NCBI GenBank assembly: GCA_973895155.1
Contig: OZ316897.1
Location: forward strand, 22,382,001-22,446,000
Length of the DNA stretch: 64,000 nucleotides
Direction: 5' to 3'
DNA from: Marsupella aquatica
Taxonomy: Eukaryota > Marchantiophyta
Both the position numbers and the translations under genes were made by a program. The notes beneath the pieces were generated by a model, which was given only the letters and a program-made list of their open reading frames with translations, searched no databases and was not told where the DNA came from. The number at the start of each line of letters is the position of its first letter. Position 1 is the stretch's first letter. Below are positions 1 to 10,485 of the stretch, piece after piece.

Positions 1-364
1 GGCCGGTGGTCAATGTTACTAACACGACGTGTGATCATTATACCGAGTGACGCTTGTGCCCCAGCCAAATTATATGCCGAGTGACTCTTGCAATAATTTA
101 GGGTTTGGTTGCTTCCCGCACATCTCCCCGGGAACCACTGTAGATTCCTCCCTTTTGTACGTCGCATTATCATCAAATGTCAATTTAATATAGCTGTTTG
201 TGGCCTCAGCACACGGCTCCAGGCTGGCTTAGTTGAAAAATATTTTCTACCGTGCATTTATACTATACTATCAGAGGTCTGGGACGGTCAGGAACGCGAA
301 GAGAAGCGATCCTTTTGAAATTGGAACAATGACCCGAAAATGGAATTCGCTGGTTTGTACAAGT
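1..364. other. Intergenic, nothing recognised
   Basis: No coding frame with family-like motifs, RNA gene or transposon end was seen. The open frames here are short and lack codon structure. Confidence 0.5.
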
Positions 365-556
365 GCTCGTGACTTCTCTTGTGTGCCACGAGAGGCTGGA
401 GCAATGAACAGAGCAGACCTACAGTAGAGTACTATCCGAACCCAGCAAGACTATTGAGCACCCGCTCGTGACTTCTCTTGTGTGACAGGAGAGGCTGGAG
501 CAATGAACAGTGCAGACCTAGAGTACTATCCTAACCAGCAAGCTATTGAGCAGCCT
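365..556. repeat. Two-copy tandem repeat, period about 99 bp
   Basis: Copy 1 begins at 365 and copy 2 at 464, both with GCTCGTGACTTCTCTTGTGT followed by a shared 'gaggctggagcaatgaacag' block and 'agagtactatcc'. The second copy has small deletions. This is a local duplication with no obvious coding content. Confidence 0.85.
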
Positions 557-1504
557 TGAAAAGGGGAGGGTGCATCGGTATCGATAGACCTATTATGCAG
601 GACCAAGTGGAAATGCAATTTCAATGATTACAATTCAAATCGTCATCCTCATTCACCCAAGAGTTCGGCTCACGTACATTGATGGTTTTTGGGCGATTCA
701 ATAAATATGTAGACACCAACTAAAGGGCGTGTGCGTGGAGGCGCGGCTGGTTTTAGATCAGGACATCTCACAAGAACGGTTTCTCCCTCCCTCCATCCGT
801 CCCTGACAGTGGACTGAGGTGGGACGTTTGTCCACTAAGTACGTGGTTGATAATGATCGAAAAGTACTTTCTCTCTCTCTGCCGTTTTGGAACTCTCGTG
901 CTGAACTGCAAAAGAAAAAGCTGCAGCCCGTTCAGCTGCAACAGTAGACACACAGGCCACAGAATTTCTTCTGCTTGCTTCCTTGCTGGGGCTGACGGGG
1001 CCCCGGGAAAGCAGCTGTGCTGTACACATAACCGGTTTCCACTCATTCCATCTAGAATCTACAGTAGATCACCAGATTACGCTCAAATTCAACTCCATTT
1101 CAACTCCAGTTGCATCATGCACTCCTTCATTCTGACTTTATCGATTCTTTTACCGGCTTTCTTCTCCTATTAGAGTGTGTAGTGTGTGGCTTCCAAATGA
1201 TTGTACAGTACCACCATGGAAAGCTCCATACAATCCATACAATCCATTCAATCCACCGCTGCCCGCAATGAGAACATCTAGAGTACCTGTAGGCCCTGGA
1301 CGTGGCCAATCGACAGCGCTGAACGCCCAGAATTTTCAAGCCTTTTTCTTGTCGTGGAGAACCTTTTGATTTACATTCTGGGTGCCTTGACAAGACTTTG
1401 GGAGCAGTTTTGAGTGTTTTTTTTATCAAAAAAAATCTTTGGGCCATTTTACATACTAAAGATAGTGTATCTGGGCTAAAGGAGAGTTTGGAATCATTAT
1501 ATGG
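557..1504. other. Intergenic, nothing recognised
   Basis: No gene is supported. The stretch holds a short iterated 'caatccatacaatccattcaatcc' type run near 1228-1255 and one copy of the recurrent 9-mer CTACAGTAG at 1059-1067. Confidence 0.45.
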
Positions 1505-1850
1505 CACCCAATGTCTTGTAAAGCAAATTGCACTAAATGGTGCTAGAATTATTTGCTAGCAGACAACTTGGGGGCCCACTCCACTCCAAAGTCACATTGT
1601 TCATTGGCTAGGGCCGTGTTGTTATGACATTAGAAGATCTGATGAGTGGCATGTGGGTCCACTTTTAATTCATAGGCCACACGGAGACACCTCCACGAGA
1701 GGTGGTCTAAAATCTGGGACAAAATGTGCTCCAAGAAAAATTTTCGCCCCACTCCATTCCATGTACAGCCGGCAACTGGTCAGACTGAAAGTGTTTAGGG
1801 TATTAGCAACATTTTGTAAAGTGCACAAGAGGAGTTTCTCCCCAATGGAT
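1505..1850 (+). repeat. Dispersed repeat, copy A (pairs with 34825-35125)
   Basis: Blocks in order match those at 34825-35125: 'gtcttgtaaag', 'ggtgctaaaa/gaatta', 'aaagtcacat..gttc.ttggct', 'gaggtggtctaaaatctggga / gaggtctaaaacttggga', 'caaaatgtgctcc / caaaactgtgtgcc', and 'ttttgtaaagtg'. The two copies diverge strongly with indels. No coding motif was seen, so the element class is unknown. It could be an old MITE or an LTR piece. Confidence 0.6.
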
Positions 1851-3242
1851 GGCCCCGATCACATCTTCGAGACAAGAAAAATGAAAATTGCCGCCAATGT
1901 CTAATAAGGCCACCCTCATATAATACCTATCTTTGGAATTACATTCAAACTAGCCCAAACTTCTTAAGCATTTTTCTTGTCTTGGAGAAATACATTCATA
2001 TTCGCCCATCGTTTGAATGTCATTCATACCAGCTTCATTGCCCAGGCTTAAGTTTGCTCTGCAGCCTGTTGCCTCACCTCAAAACTTGGCTCTCACTCTA
2101 GATGCAAAGAACTCTAGACCATAAGTTCCAGACTCTAGCTTTAGATGATGATGCATTAGTTTGATTGTTTGAAGTCTTTTTCTTTTGGCCTGCAACTGGG
2201 CAAAAGCAGGCATTGTTTCACATTCCGACATAGTGGCAATTAGTTTGGAATAAAAAACATTAAAAAATTGGCAACCAGTTGTAAAATGGTGGGCTGGAAA
2301 AGTGTGTGTCCCCAGTTCCAAGAAATTGGGAGTAGATCAAACCCGAGCCAGTAGCGTATGAAAAACTGAATATGGGACCAAATGCCCCCCAAAAGCATAT
2401 GTTTTGGTCAAGTATAAAAAAGTAGGGTGATCAAACTTTTTGATTAGAAGTATTAAAATGAACAACCGGCCTAAAAAGCTTTGACAACGTTAAATACCTT
2501 TTCCGAATCAAGCAAGCTCCGACAATGTACTGACGGGGGGAACGGACGGCAAACAACGGCGACGGTCAGTGGGACACGGACGGCGGTTTCGGAGTACTAG
2601 AAAGTTTGATTAAGTCAATCGGCATTAATAAAAGCACATTAATGGGTCCAACTAATGACGCGGTAACTTAGCCGAGGACTGACCGTCCGGGTCATTCCTG
2701 TGTAATTATTACTTTTTATTTATTTATTATTTTTCAGGTCCGGACGGGCACAGCGGCAAAGCAGAGGCTGCCGGCCTGCCCGGAGCTCCGGACATGGCAA
2801 AATCATAAGTGGTGCCCCGATGTCGAGAATAACGGGGAATAGAATATTAATCATTCCTTGAGGGGAATGGGAATTTTCATGGACCAATCAGTGTCTCGTT
2901 CCTCATGATCGGATGATGAGGATTTCGGGATCATGGGGAAGAGAATACTGGGGCAGCACAGATTCTATGATTATTATTCCCAAGCGTGAGTGGGCGAAGA
3001 GGACCGGGCAGGCATGTGGATCGATTGACAGAATGAAATCTTCCGATATCTGGATTGTGGAGGGAAAAATTCGCCGGGCATTATTTTTCTTACAGGATGT
3101 CGGTTTTCTGACATGTCTGCCCGTTCACCGAACATGGAGACATTTGCTCAGCATTTCCTCGAGGGAATTATTCACCTCACTCATTACTTTATCGATGGTC
3201 ATAACCACACACGATCCGGAAAAGCTTTTGGCGCTGCCCGGA
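1851..3242. other. Intergenic, nothing recognised
   Basis: No supported gene. From about 2690 the base composition becomes GC-richer, with recurrent CTGCCCG/CGGGCAG words. Their origin is unclear. Confidence 0.4.
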
Positions 3243-3410
3243 CGCCTTTCATAATTTCTTCTACCCTGGACTCGGACTCGGACGGGCTGCCCGCCTGCCC
3301 GGAGGCCGTTCAGGACTTCAAGAGCGCCTTTCATAATTTCTTCTACCCTGGACTCGGACGGGCTGCCCGCAGGCCGTTCAGGACTTCAAGAGTCAGCTAT
3401 CATAATTTCG
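3243..3410. repeat. GC-rich tandem repeat, about 2.3 copies
   Basis: A unit beginning 'cgcctttcataatttcttct' occurs at 3243 and 3325. Both copies continue through 'accctggactcggac', 'gggctgcccgc' and 'ggccgttcaggacttcaaga'. Copy 1 has an extra 'tcggac' and an extra 'ctgcccgga' segment. A third partial copy ('tatcataatttc') starts near 3397. The repeat is local and no coding function is visible. Confidence 0.85.
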
Positions 3411-3732
3411 TGTCTCGTTGAACCTTGACCCAACGGGCTGCACTCGTACCGTGGTATTAAATTTTCTGCTGAAGAAGCTCGGGCATACGGGCAACAATTC
3501 CCAGGATTTTCACGAGGGGGGGGGACTTTGAGAATTGAGATCCTGCCACCCAATAAATATGGTGGTACTCGTCCTTGGGTTCCCCGAATTGGCCCGACCG
3601 GTCAGCATGCCCCAGACTCGCATTATCTCGAATGATGCACCAATCACTCTCCTTTCAATTGTGACGTTGCAGATAAAAAAAGTGAGAGGCACATGTGTAT
3701 TTAGAATAGCACCCAGTCATGTAAGCAAAATA
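3411..3732. other. Intergenic, nothing recognised
   Basis: No supported gene or element was seen between the tandem repeat and the TIR-element fragment. Confidence 0.45.
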
Positions 3733-3945
3733 TCTACACTGTTCACCTTCATGAGTGTGCGACCAACACTAATTCGAGAGCGCAAATTTTTAAATTAAAA
3801 TATACTCACCAAGTAGTGTTAGTGAACTAATTTTGTGTTAACATTATTTTGGCGCACATGAATTGATGTTATTGTGGTCTGAAGAGTGCAAAAATAGAGG
3901 GAAATTATTATTTTGAAAAATTCACAAAAAATAGTGTTATGTTAG
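3733..3945 (+). mobile_element. Truncated TIR element related to 28655-28920
   Basis: It starts with 'acactgttcacctt' then 'atgagtgt', 'cacactaatt/caacactaatt' and 'agag', matching the left end of the element at 28655. An internal block 'gaaattatt.ttttgaaaaa..ttcaca' and 'agtgttatgtt' also match that element. The right terminal inverted repeat is missing where LTR-like sequence takes over. It is too short to encode a transposase and is probably a MITE fragment. Confidence 0.5.
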
Positions 3946-4215
3946 ATGTGCCATTACCATAGATGTGCCACTACCATATTCACCTAGTGAGTATTTTCTT
4001 AGTGCCTGAAATTCAGGCTCATTGTTAGGGAGTCAATTTAAAGATAGGGAAAGTTTAGTCCATGAAGACTCAATGTGACCGACAATGTTAGAATTCAATA
4101 AAACTCAGTCTCCTGTGGAAATAATCTATAGTAAAGTGAACCATGTATCCCCTATGTAAACTACTTGTATATTCTTTGGGTATTGCACATGTGCATGTCG
4201 TTTTATGAATAGCAG
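3946..4215 (+). mobile_element. Degenerate copia-type LTR fragment
   Basis: Successive blocks align with the solo LTR at 59715-60057 read on its minus strand. They include 'gctcattgtta.ggag', 'agttta..ccatgaagact', 'gaccgaca..gttagaattcaataaa', 'tgaaccatgtatc' and 'aaactacttgta'. It also shares 'agatgtgccactaccatattcac' with 7629-7888. No intact TG...CA boundaries remain. This is an old LTR remnant on the plus orientation. Confidence 0.6.
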
Positions 4216-4217
4216 GC

Positions 4218-4546
4218 GTCTACTAAACACTATGATCACTATATTATACATTTGAACCTAAATGTAAACTAAGTTCAACTTCATGAAATAATATCTACAA
4301 TATCTCAACATTCTAAATGTCTTGGTAATAGTCTACTCAACACTATGATCACGAAATTATACATTTGAACCTAAATGTAAACTAAGTCAACTTCATGAAA
4401 AATATCTACAATATCTCAACATTCTAAATGTCCTGGAAACAGTCTACTCAACACTATGATCACTAAATTATTCATTTGAACCTAAATGTAAACTAAGTCA
4501 ACTTCATCAAATAATATATACAATATCTCAACATTCTAAATGTCGT
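4218..4546. repeat. Three-copy tandem repeat, period 111-113 bp
   Basis: Copies begin at 4218, 4331 and 4442 with 'gtctact(c/a)aacactatgatcac', and each includes 'acatttgaacctaaatgtaa' type and 'caatatctcaacattctaaa' blocks. The copies differ by a few substitutions and 2-3 bp indels. The unit contains the self-complementary 'acatttgaacctaaatgta'-like core, so each unit could fold. Confidence 0.9.
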
Positions 4547-4900
4547 AATCGAGCATTGTGGGCTCTGAAAATTGTTGGGGTAATATTGCATGACACAACA
4601 TCACATGGAACCAGTGTATAAAATACAATCAACACCAACACTTAGACAATTTCATGGTTCACCCTGTCTGAGCTATGTCTAGCCTGGTCGAGAAAAGAAA
4701 TCAGTATGCACAATATATTTGCCATTATAGTCTGGCAAGTTCTCAAGTTGCTCTATCAACATCTCCCTCTCTATCTCTCTTTTGAAGACTGATCTCCCCG
4801 CTGATCTCTACTGTGAGCACAATGAAGATCTCCACTAGTTTAACCTCAACAACCTTTAACCATGTTAAGCTGCACCCTAGTTAACCTAATCAAGCACTAC
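4547..4900 (-). mobile_element. Possible LTR remnant, minus orientation
   Basis: 'catgacacaacatcacatgg', 'cttagacaatttcatggttcacc', 'gagctatgtcta' and, further on, 'ccctagttaacctaa' resemble in order the plus-strand sequence of the solo LTR at 59715-60057. The match is weak and gapped. It may be only a decayed copy or chance similarity. Confidence 0.3.
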
Positions 4901-5389
4901 ACTAAAGCACCAAAAAGGGGGTTTAGCTTAAGTTTTCAGGCCCATTATTGCCAAGAACACCCTCTTAATAGGCTGCTAATACTCTTAGAGGCCTAAAATA
5001 AAAAATTTAATTTTTATTATTTTTAGTCAAAGTAGAGGAAATGTTTCCTCCTGCTGCCATCCAAATGTGGACCTTGCATTCTTGTCCATAAAGCACCCAA
5101 AACTAGAAAGAGAAAAATCACAAAGGGGTGCATGCCCCACACGTACAAAGGGGGGCACTTGTGACGGGGACCACCAACATGCAAAATGAGATGAGAATGA
5201 CAAAGTGCACTAATCCTGGATTCCCCAATATATGTTTAGTGCATCATTGGATTGGCTCTTCAGGGAACAATCCCATCAAATGGACCCAACTTCTGGCTTT
5301 GCTGGTCAACAATATTCCCCAAAATTGAGTGTCCTAGATGGGATACAATTGTGTACGCTCTTCCTGTCTACATAGTACCGTAGTGGCAA

Positions 5390-5700
5390 TTCCCAATTGC
5401 GAAAAGGTATTTTTTGTTGGTTCCATCCTTTGGCGACCAATAAAAACTCTACCAAACAAAAAGTTTTCTCAGACTATATCTGTCCAGTAATTCACTTCTT
5501 TGGAGCCAAAACATGGTATAGCTGCCAATTTCAACAGATAACAATGTTTTGGAGGCGTTTGCCTCATACAGGTACGGTTTCCAGGCTTTGTCGGGAATTT
5601 GATTTCCAAATCCAACCTGCATGATTTTCCAGCCCACATTTTGTGGGATTCCAACTTTTGGCATTGGGGACCAATTTGCCCTTAATTATATTTTTTTCAT
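5390..5700 (+). repeat. Dispersed non-coding repeat, copy A
   Basis: This stretch shares ordered blocks with about 19900-20160: 'ccaaaacatg', 'tttcaacagataacaatgtt / tttcaacagataacacactt', 'gg.ggcgttttgc..cata', 'tttccag' and 'ggg(g/c)accaattt'. Its first part ('gaccaataaaaactctacca') also resembles 48740-48780. No gene is supported. The element type is unknown. Confidence 0.45.
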
Positions 5701-7628
5701 GAACCATCTCTTTTGAGAAGGATACTATGCCCTAATATCTAGTGTCCAATGTGCAGATTGTCGGCCTTTCCCCTTGAGTTGGGCCAGGTCCCAAAGCGAG
5801 GCATACACCGATTAGCACACACCTTTCCCAAAGCGTGGGAATATGGAACGCTCAAAAACCCCCCCAATAGTACATCAGGTGTTGGAAAAAAGCGATAGAT
5901 TTCCACCTATCATGTCCAGTATCTTGCATGGCTGGATGCTGTTGTTCACTATTACTTATTATTCTCCTCTTTTTACTGAAGGTTGACCCATGACACTTGT
6001 TTGTTGCCCCTTCCTTGAATTCTTTTGTGGCCTTCACGCATAGTTAATTTCCTCTACAATGACCCAGGTAGAAGCACTGCTCCTTGTCTAGAATGGGTTT
6101 CCCATCACCTTTTCCGCCCTGACCTGAAGAAAATTGCAACTAGATAAAGAAATAAAAACCCAGGTAGAAATTTGGAATAATAGAAGCGCACTTCCATTTT
6201 GGAGGTGTAAATTGAACCAATTGGCAAGAACCTATGTTCCAGTGAATACAAGGATTTGACTGTTTTTTTATGCTAGATGGAAAAAGAGCCAGCAATAACG
6301 TTCTCTGTAAACACTGGGTGAGACTGGAGGTAAAAGTCAGAAATGCCGCTCACCAGGTCACTAAGACTATCTCACCATCCCGGCTCACCATGAGTTTTGC
6401 TTCTAGTCAAGACACTGACACAGTAGGGTGGTGTAAGCATCCTGCTGCCCAAGTTTGAAGTGGCACAGCATGCATCCACTCACCCTCACTTTTCTCACAA
6501 TTGTTTTCTGGAAGGTCTGTGTGGTAGCTCACACTTCACCCAACAACAAGCAAAAACAGGAGTTAGTCTACAGTTTCTCTCACAGACCTTATGGAAAACT
6601 GATGTTTGGGACAACAGTCAAAGTGACATGACCAACTGACCTATAATGACTCCATTGTTGTGAGAAGCACTGCCTTGTTCCAAGGAAACTCACTTTCTTT
6701 GAAATTCCCTAGTGTCATTGCATAGCTACAAATCTGGTAGTTAAGAAATATAGAAGTCATGGCAGAGTCTCCTTACTATTACCATGTATTGAAAGATAAA
6801 AAAAACCTTCCAGTACCTGAGTTAGTCACCCTACTATTAAGTTGTTTCTTTGTAGTGGAGGTGTTTAATCAGGGGTCAATTTGGTTCCTCTTCCAGCAAG
6901 CATAGTTTATTTTGGGGGGGAGAAACAAGGAAAGAACACCTTGCCATGGGGTGGAAGAGGGGGTCACAGAACCCCAAGTACGTTGATTTCGTTTTAACTC
7001 AAGCAAACAACTTTAAGGAAAGTTGGCCAAAAGAGGCAAAGTACAAAGAGGATGGAGAGTACACAAAAGGAAGTCAAGGAAAACCTTCCTAGAAGTGAAA
7101 ATGCATCCTTGCTCAAAGTCTTGCGGGCTCTCTGAATTGGAAAATCAGATGGTTGTTGTGGTATTTTCCCTGGATTAGTTGACACCATTCCGCAATTTTC
7201 TTTGCTCCCATGCCCGGCGCTGTTTGAGTATTGCTAGTGGTTGGCTGGATGGAGGAGGTATTGAACCTGCTTTTCAAACTGGTTTTTCTATTGTGTTTTC
7301 TCCAGAGAAGAGGATTGTAGTCCCAAGAGTTTTGAGACGCTCCATGACTTCTGGAGGTTTGGCATCCTACTGTAGAGAGGATCTTTTGAAGCTTTTGAGT
7401 CAATAGATTGGTGCAAAAAATTTGGCATTCTACTTTAGAGAGGATTGTTCATGAAGCTTTAGAGTCGATGCATTACTTGTGATCAAGTGTTTACTTGGAT
7501 CATTTGAGAGTTGTTAGTGTTGCCATTCACACCTTTCTGGACTAGACACACTGATGTCTAGAGAAGGGATTGCAACTGAAACAGAGGATTTGATGCAACC
7601 TGGTCCATGTCTACTTTAGCTCTCCTGC
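5701..7628. other. Intergenic, nothing recognised
   Basis: No family-like protein, RNA gene or complete mobile element was seen on either strand. A poly-G run lies near 6913 and CTACTGTAG at 7367-7375. Confidence 0.45.
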
Positions 7629-7888
7629 AGTTAGACATTTACTCTTTGGTCTAGAGTTATGATGTAACCATAGTTAGTCTAATCATAGTCAGGTTCTTGG
7701 CGCACTTTAGATGTGCCACTGCATGCTACATTCACTAGCAGGACTTAGACAATGAGTGGAAGTGTGACTCATAATTACGGAGCAAGTTGAGAGATAGAAG
7801 AGCTTAGTCTATGGAGTCTCGGTATGGCCGACAAGTTTAGAGTTCAACAAAGCTCTCTTTGTGTTCCCATGGACTTATTCTTTGGAGA
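7629..7888 (+). mobile_element. Copia-type LTR fragment, truncated at 3' end
   Basis: It aligns along most of its length with the solo LTR of 59715-60057 (minus-strand sense). Shared blocks are 'gttag.catttactc', 'ggtctagagttatgatgtaacc', 'gagagat.gaagagctta', 'tggagtctcggtatggccgac' and 'ttagagttca..aaagctct'. It ends near 7888, short of the expected LTR end, where the inverted repeat 7889-8005 begins. Confidence 0.65.
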
Positions 7889-8005
7889 GATGTGTTAGGC
7901 ATTTACTCTTAGGTCTAGAGTTACAACTATATCCGTAGTTAAACTTAGGTTAGCCTAACTATGACTGTAATCGTAACTCTAGACCTAAGATTAAATGCCT
8001 AACAA
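7889..8005. repeat. Imperfect inverted repeat made from LTR 5' ends
   Basis: The left arm ('tgttaggcatttactcttag', then 'gtctagagttac') is mirrored by a right arm ending 'tctagacctaagattaaatg', 'cctaaca'. Reverse-complementing the right arm gives the same LTR 5'-end sequence. The arms of roughly 50 bp surround 'gttagcctaacta'. This looks like two LTR starts joined head to head by rearrangement, and RNA from here would fold into a long hairpin. Confidence 0.75.
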
Positions 8006-8987
8006 TCTCACTTTGACTGTGTTCTAGGGAGGGTAATACTGCTAACCTATATGATTTCTCATTGGGAGGTTTTTGGCCAAAAACCAAATTGCTCTCTAAA
8101 CTAGAGCAAACCAAAAATAAGCCGTAGCCTAAAACATAGGAATGAGCAAGAGCATATATCAGTAATTACAACATATATTAAGAAAATCTTACTTTTGTCG
8201 CAATTGCAACACCTATAACTTGTCATGGTGTCTAGAAAGTTATCTGGGAGGATGATACTTGCTTTGCTCTTGAGGTGCAAGTATGGTGGGCCTTCTTCTC
8301 CCATTATTTTGGAGGTGAAGGGTGTTAGGAATTGACTTGAGTTCCCAAATTTAGTTTGTTTGGACTTAATAGGGTTAGTTACTCAACCCTTGATTACATT
8401 AAAATAAAATCCGCTTAGATCATACCCACATGTCTTAGCACCCCCAAGAGTATAGGTTGGAGGGAGAATTTCCTCTCCCTCATTATTCACATGTACTCTG
8501 ATATGCTATGGATCCTTCAAGAGGTGTCTCCTCAGTGTAATGTATGATCGAGTGTACTCCCAAGTTCTGCATTTGCTGTCTAGTTTGAGCCGACAATTTT
8601 TTACAAAAGGGGCTTTCATTGCATTTTAGTTTTCATAGATTTGGAGAGTATCCGAATGAAAAAACATATTTTGCAACAACTTTGAATTATCTTTTTGGGA
8701 GAAAACAAAAATAGGCTTCATTCTTGCTAAAGTATCAACTGTACCAGGTTGTCTTAGATTTACTTGGATGTTTTCTTGTTCTTGAAGATGTCACATTCGC
8801 TTTCGTGGAGACTGGTCATCCAGAATCTTACTTTTGTAAATTCTTGTTCATAGGTATTCTGTATGCCATATGTGAGAAACATAAGTAATCTTATATTTAG
8901 ATTTAGATTTTCAACATCATTACTCCCTTTTGGAACTATTATTGTGCATGAATCACACGACCAGCAAATGCAAAGGACTTCTACAGA
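8006..8987. other. Intergenic, nothing recognised
   Basis: No coding or structural feature is supported up to the target-site duplication of the copia element. Confidence 0.45.
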
Positions 8988-8992
8988 TATGC

Positions 8993-9315
8993 TGTAGAGG
9001 TTAACTCAGTCTTGGGTTGAACTATGGTTAGTATGTTAACTAGGGTTAGAGTAAACCCTAGTTGAAGAGTTGGTCCTTATCTCTTCAACTTCTATGTGGT
9101 GTGAGAACACACAAGAGAGTTCTCAAGAGAGAACACAATGATATAGCAAGAGATGAGAGCTTGAAGAGATGAGAGCTATGGTGATGCCTGAGTACACACA
9201 TAACCGTTAATAAAGCTTTGTATTCCCGTGGACGTAGCCAACCTTGAGGCGAACCACGTAACTATTGAGCATGTGTATGTTTGGAGTGTTCTTCCTTCTC
9301 TGATTTCTCCCCACA
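8993..9315 (+). repeat. 5' long terminal repeat of copia element
   Basis: 323 bp, TG...CA termini. It contains a palindromic stretch 'gttaactagggttagagtaa', 'accctagtt' near the start and an AATAAAG-type signal ('gttaataaagctttg', about 9208-9222) suitable as polyadenylation signal in the R region. It supplies promoter and processing signals for the element. It differs from the 3' LTR at seven sites, seen for example at 'ctatggttag' versus 'ctattgttag'. Confidence 0.95.
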
Positions 9316-9317
9316 AT

Positions 9318-9330
9318 TGGTATCAGAGCT
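9318..9330 (+). promoter_or_regulatory. Minus-strand primer-binding site (initiator tRNA-Met)
   Basis: 'TGGTATCAGAGC' follows the 5' LTR after a 2-3 nt spacer. This is the standard plant copia primer-binding site complementary to the 3' end of initiator methionine tRNA. It primes minus-strand cDNA synthesis. Confidence 0.92.
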
Positions 9331-10485
9331 CAGATTTTTTTAGTCGATTAGGAACTCCATAGAACTTGCTTCAAGCAAAGCGAACAGCGGATGATTTCCT
9401 CTTCGAAGCGGAGCTATTGAAAGAAGATCGGACTCAATCTTCTCACAAGTGTGGAGCACACAACCAGGGGCTCATTTCAGTGAAGCAATGAAAGCCTAAG
9501 GTCAGAAACGGAAACAATTGTAAGTGACGGTTTTCAATTTACGTTATCGGGCAAGACATAAGGTCAATTTCTCAGATCAGTCTTTTTGATTGTTCTATCG
9601 GGACTTGAAACTGAGATACGCTTGAGCGCCTTGTCTTTCTAGACGTTTCGATATCAACATCGTTGAATTCCGTCAAACAGTTGAGAAGCAATCTTAATTT
9701 CAATTCTCGTTTTTTGAGCTCGAAATTTTGGCTATGGTGGATAACTTAATATCAGTCACTTTCACCGAATTGTTTATCCCTCATTACTCCACCGTTTTGC
9801 GAGTTCTTTATATCAATCTTGATGCCCTCGAAGTCTAGTTTCTGAATCTGAAATCAGAATTGGATTTCGTCAAAAACTGAGACGGGAATTTGAGTGAATC
9901 CGCCGAGGGGTACTTTCTGTCGCGAGTAGTCGCGACTTCTGCGGACGCGCGAGGAGGTCGAAAACTTCGAGGAGGCCTTTCTAGGGCTTGACAGGGCTCG
10001 GGCAGGGGAAGTGCCTCCTGTGAAGTCCCCCACAGGGGTTGTACAAGGGTGGACTAAATTTCCTGAAAAGATTCTTTTCCAGAGGCTTAAATTTTTACCG
10101 AAGGTCAAAGATTCCGAACGGCAAATAAAATTGGATCAACTTCAACTTTTGGAGAGACGTACTTGGGGAAGCTAGGCAAGTATTGGTGCGTTCGATTCTG
10201 AAAAAGTACACTAGTGGAATCTTTGGCATAAGAGATTCCCTCGAGGGGTAATTATTTCATCTTTTACCCCCCTCCGGTCGGAGTAAAAATTCTCGGTACT
10301 CGAGAGTCCATTTGACAAACCGTTTTCAGAATTCGGAGCGTTACCTTGTGGGCTACACATAGGAGTGATCAGTTTCAAACTTCACCAACTTTCATTTTTG
10401 GCCTTATTTTCACACCCCACATCTGAGCATTCGACGTTTATTTCTTGTGGGAAGGCGACTCCACACTACATTTGGCATTCCAGTG
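9331..10485 (+). other. Copia untranslated leader
   Basis: About 1.15 kb between the primer-binding site and the gag start. It is expected to hold packaging and dimerisation signals, but none can be assigned by eye. A small GC-rich inverted repeat 'gtcgcgagtagtcgcgac' lies at about 9919-9936 and could form a stem. No conserved protein frame is present. Confidence 0.6.

Noticed and set aside
4218-4546. CRISPR-like array (three direct repeats)
   Set aside because: The whole 111-113 bp unit is repeated with no unique spacers, and the genome is a plant. It is an ordinary tandem repeat.
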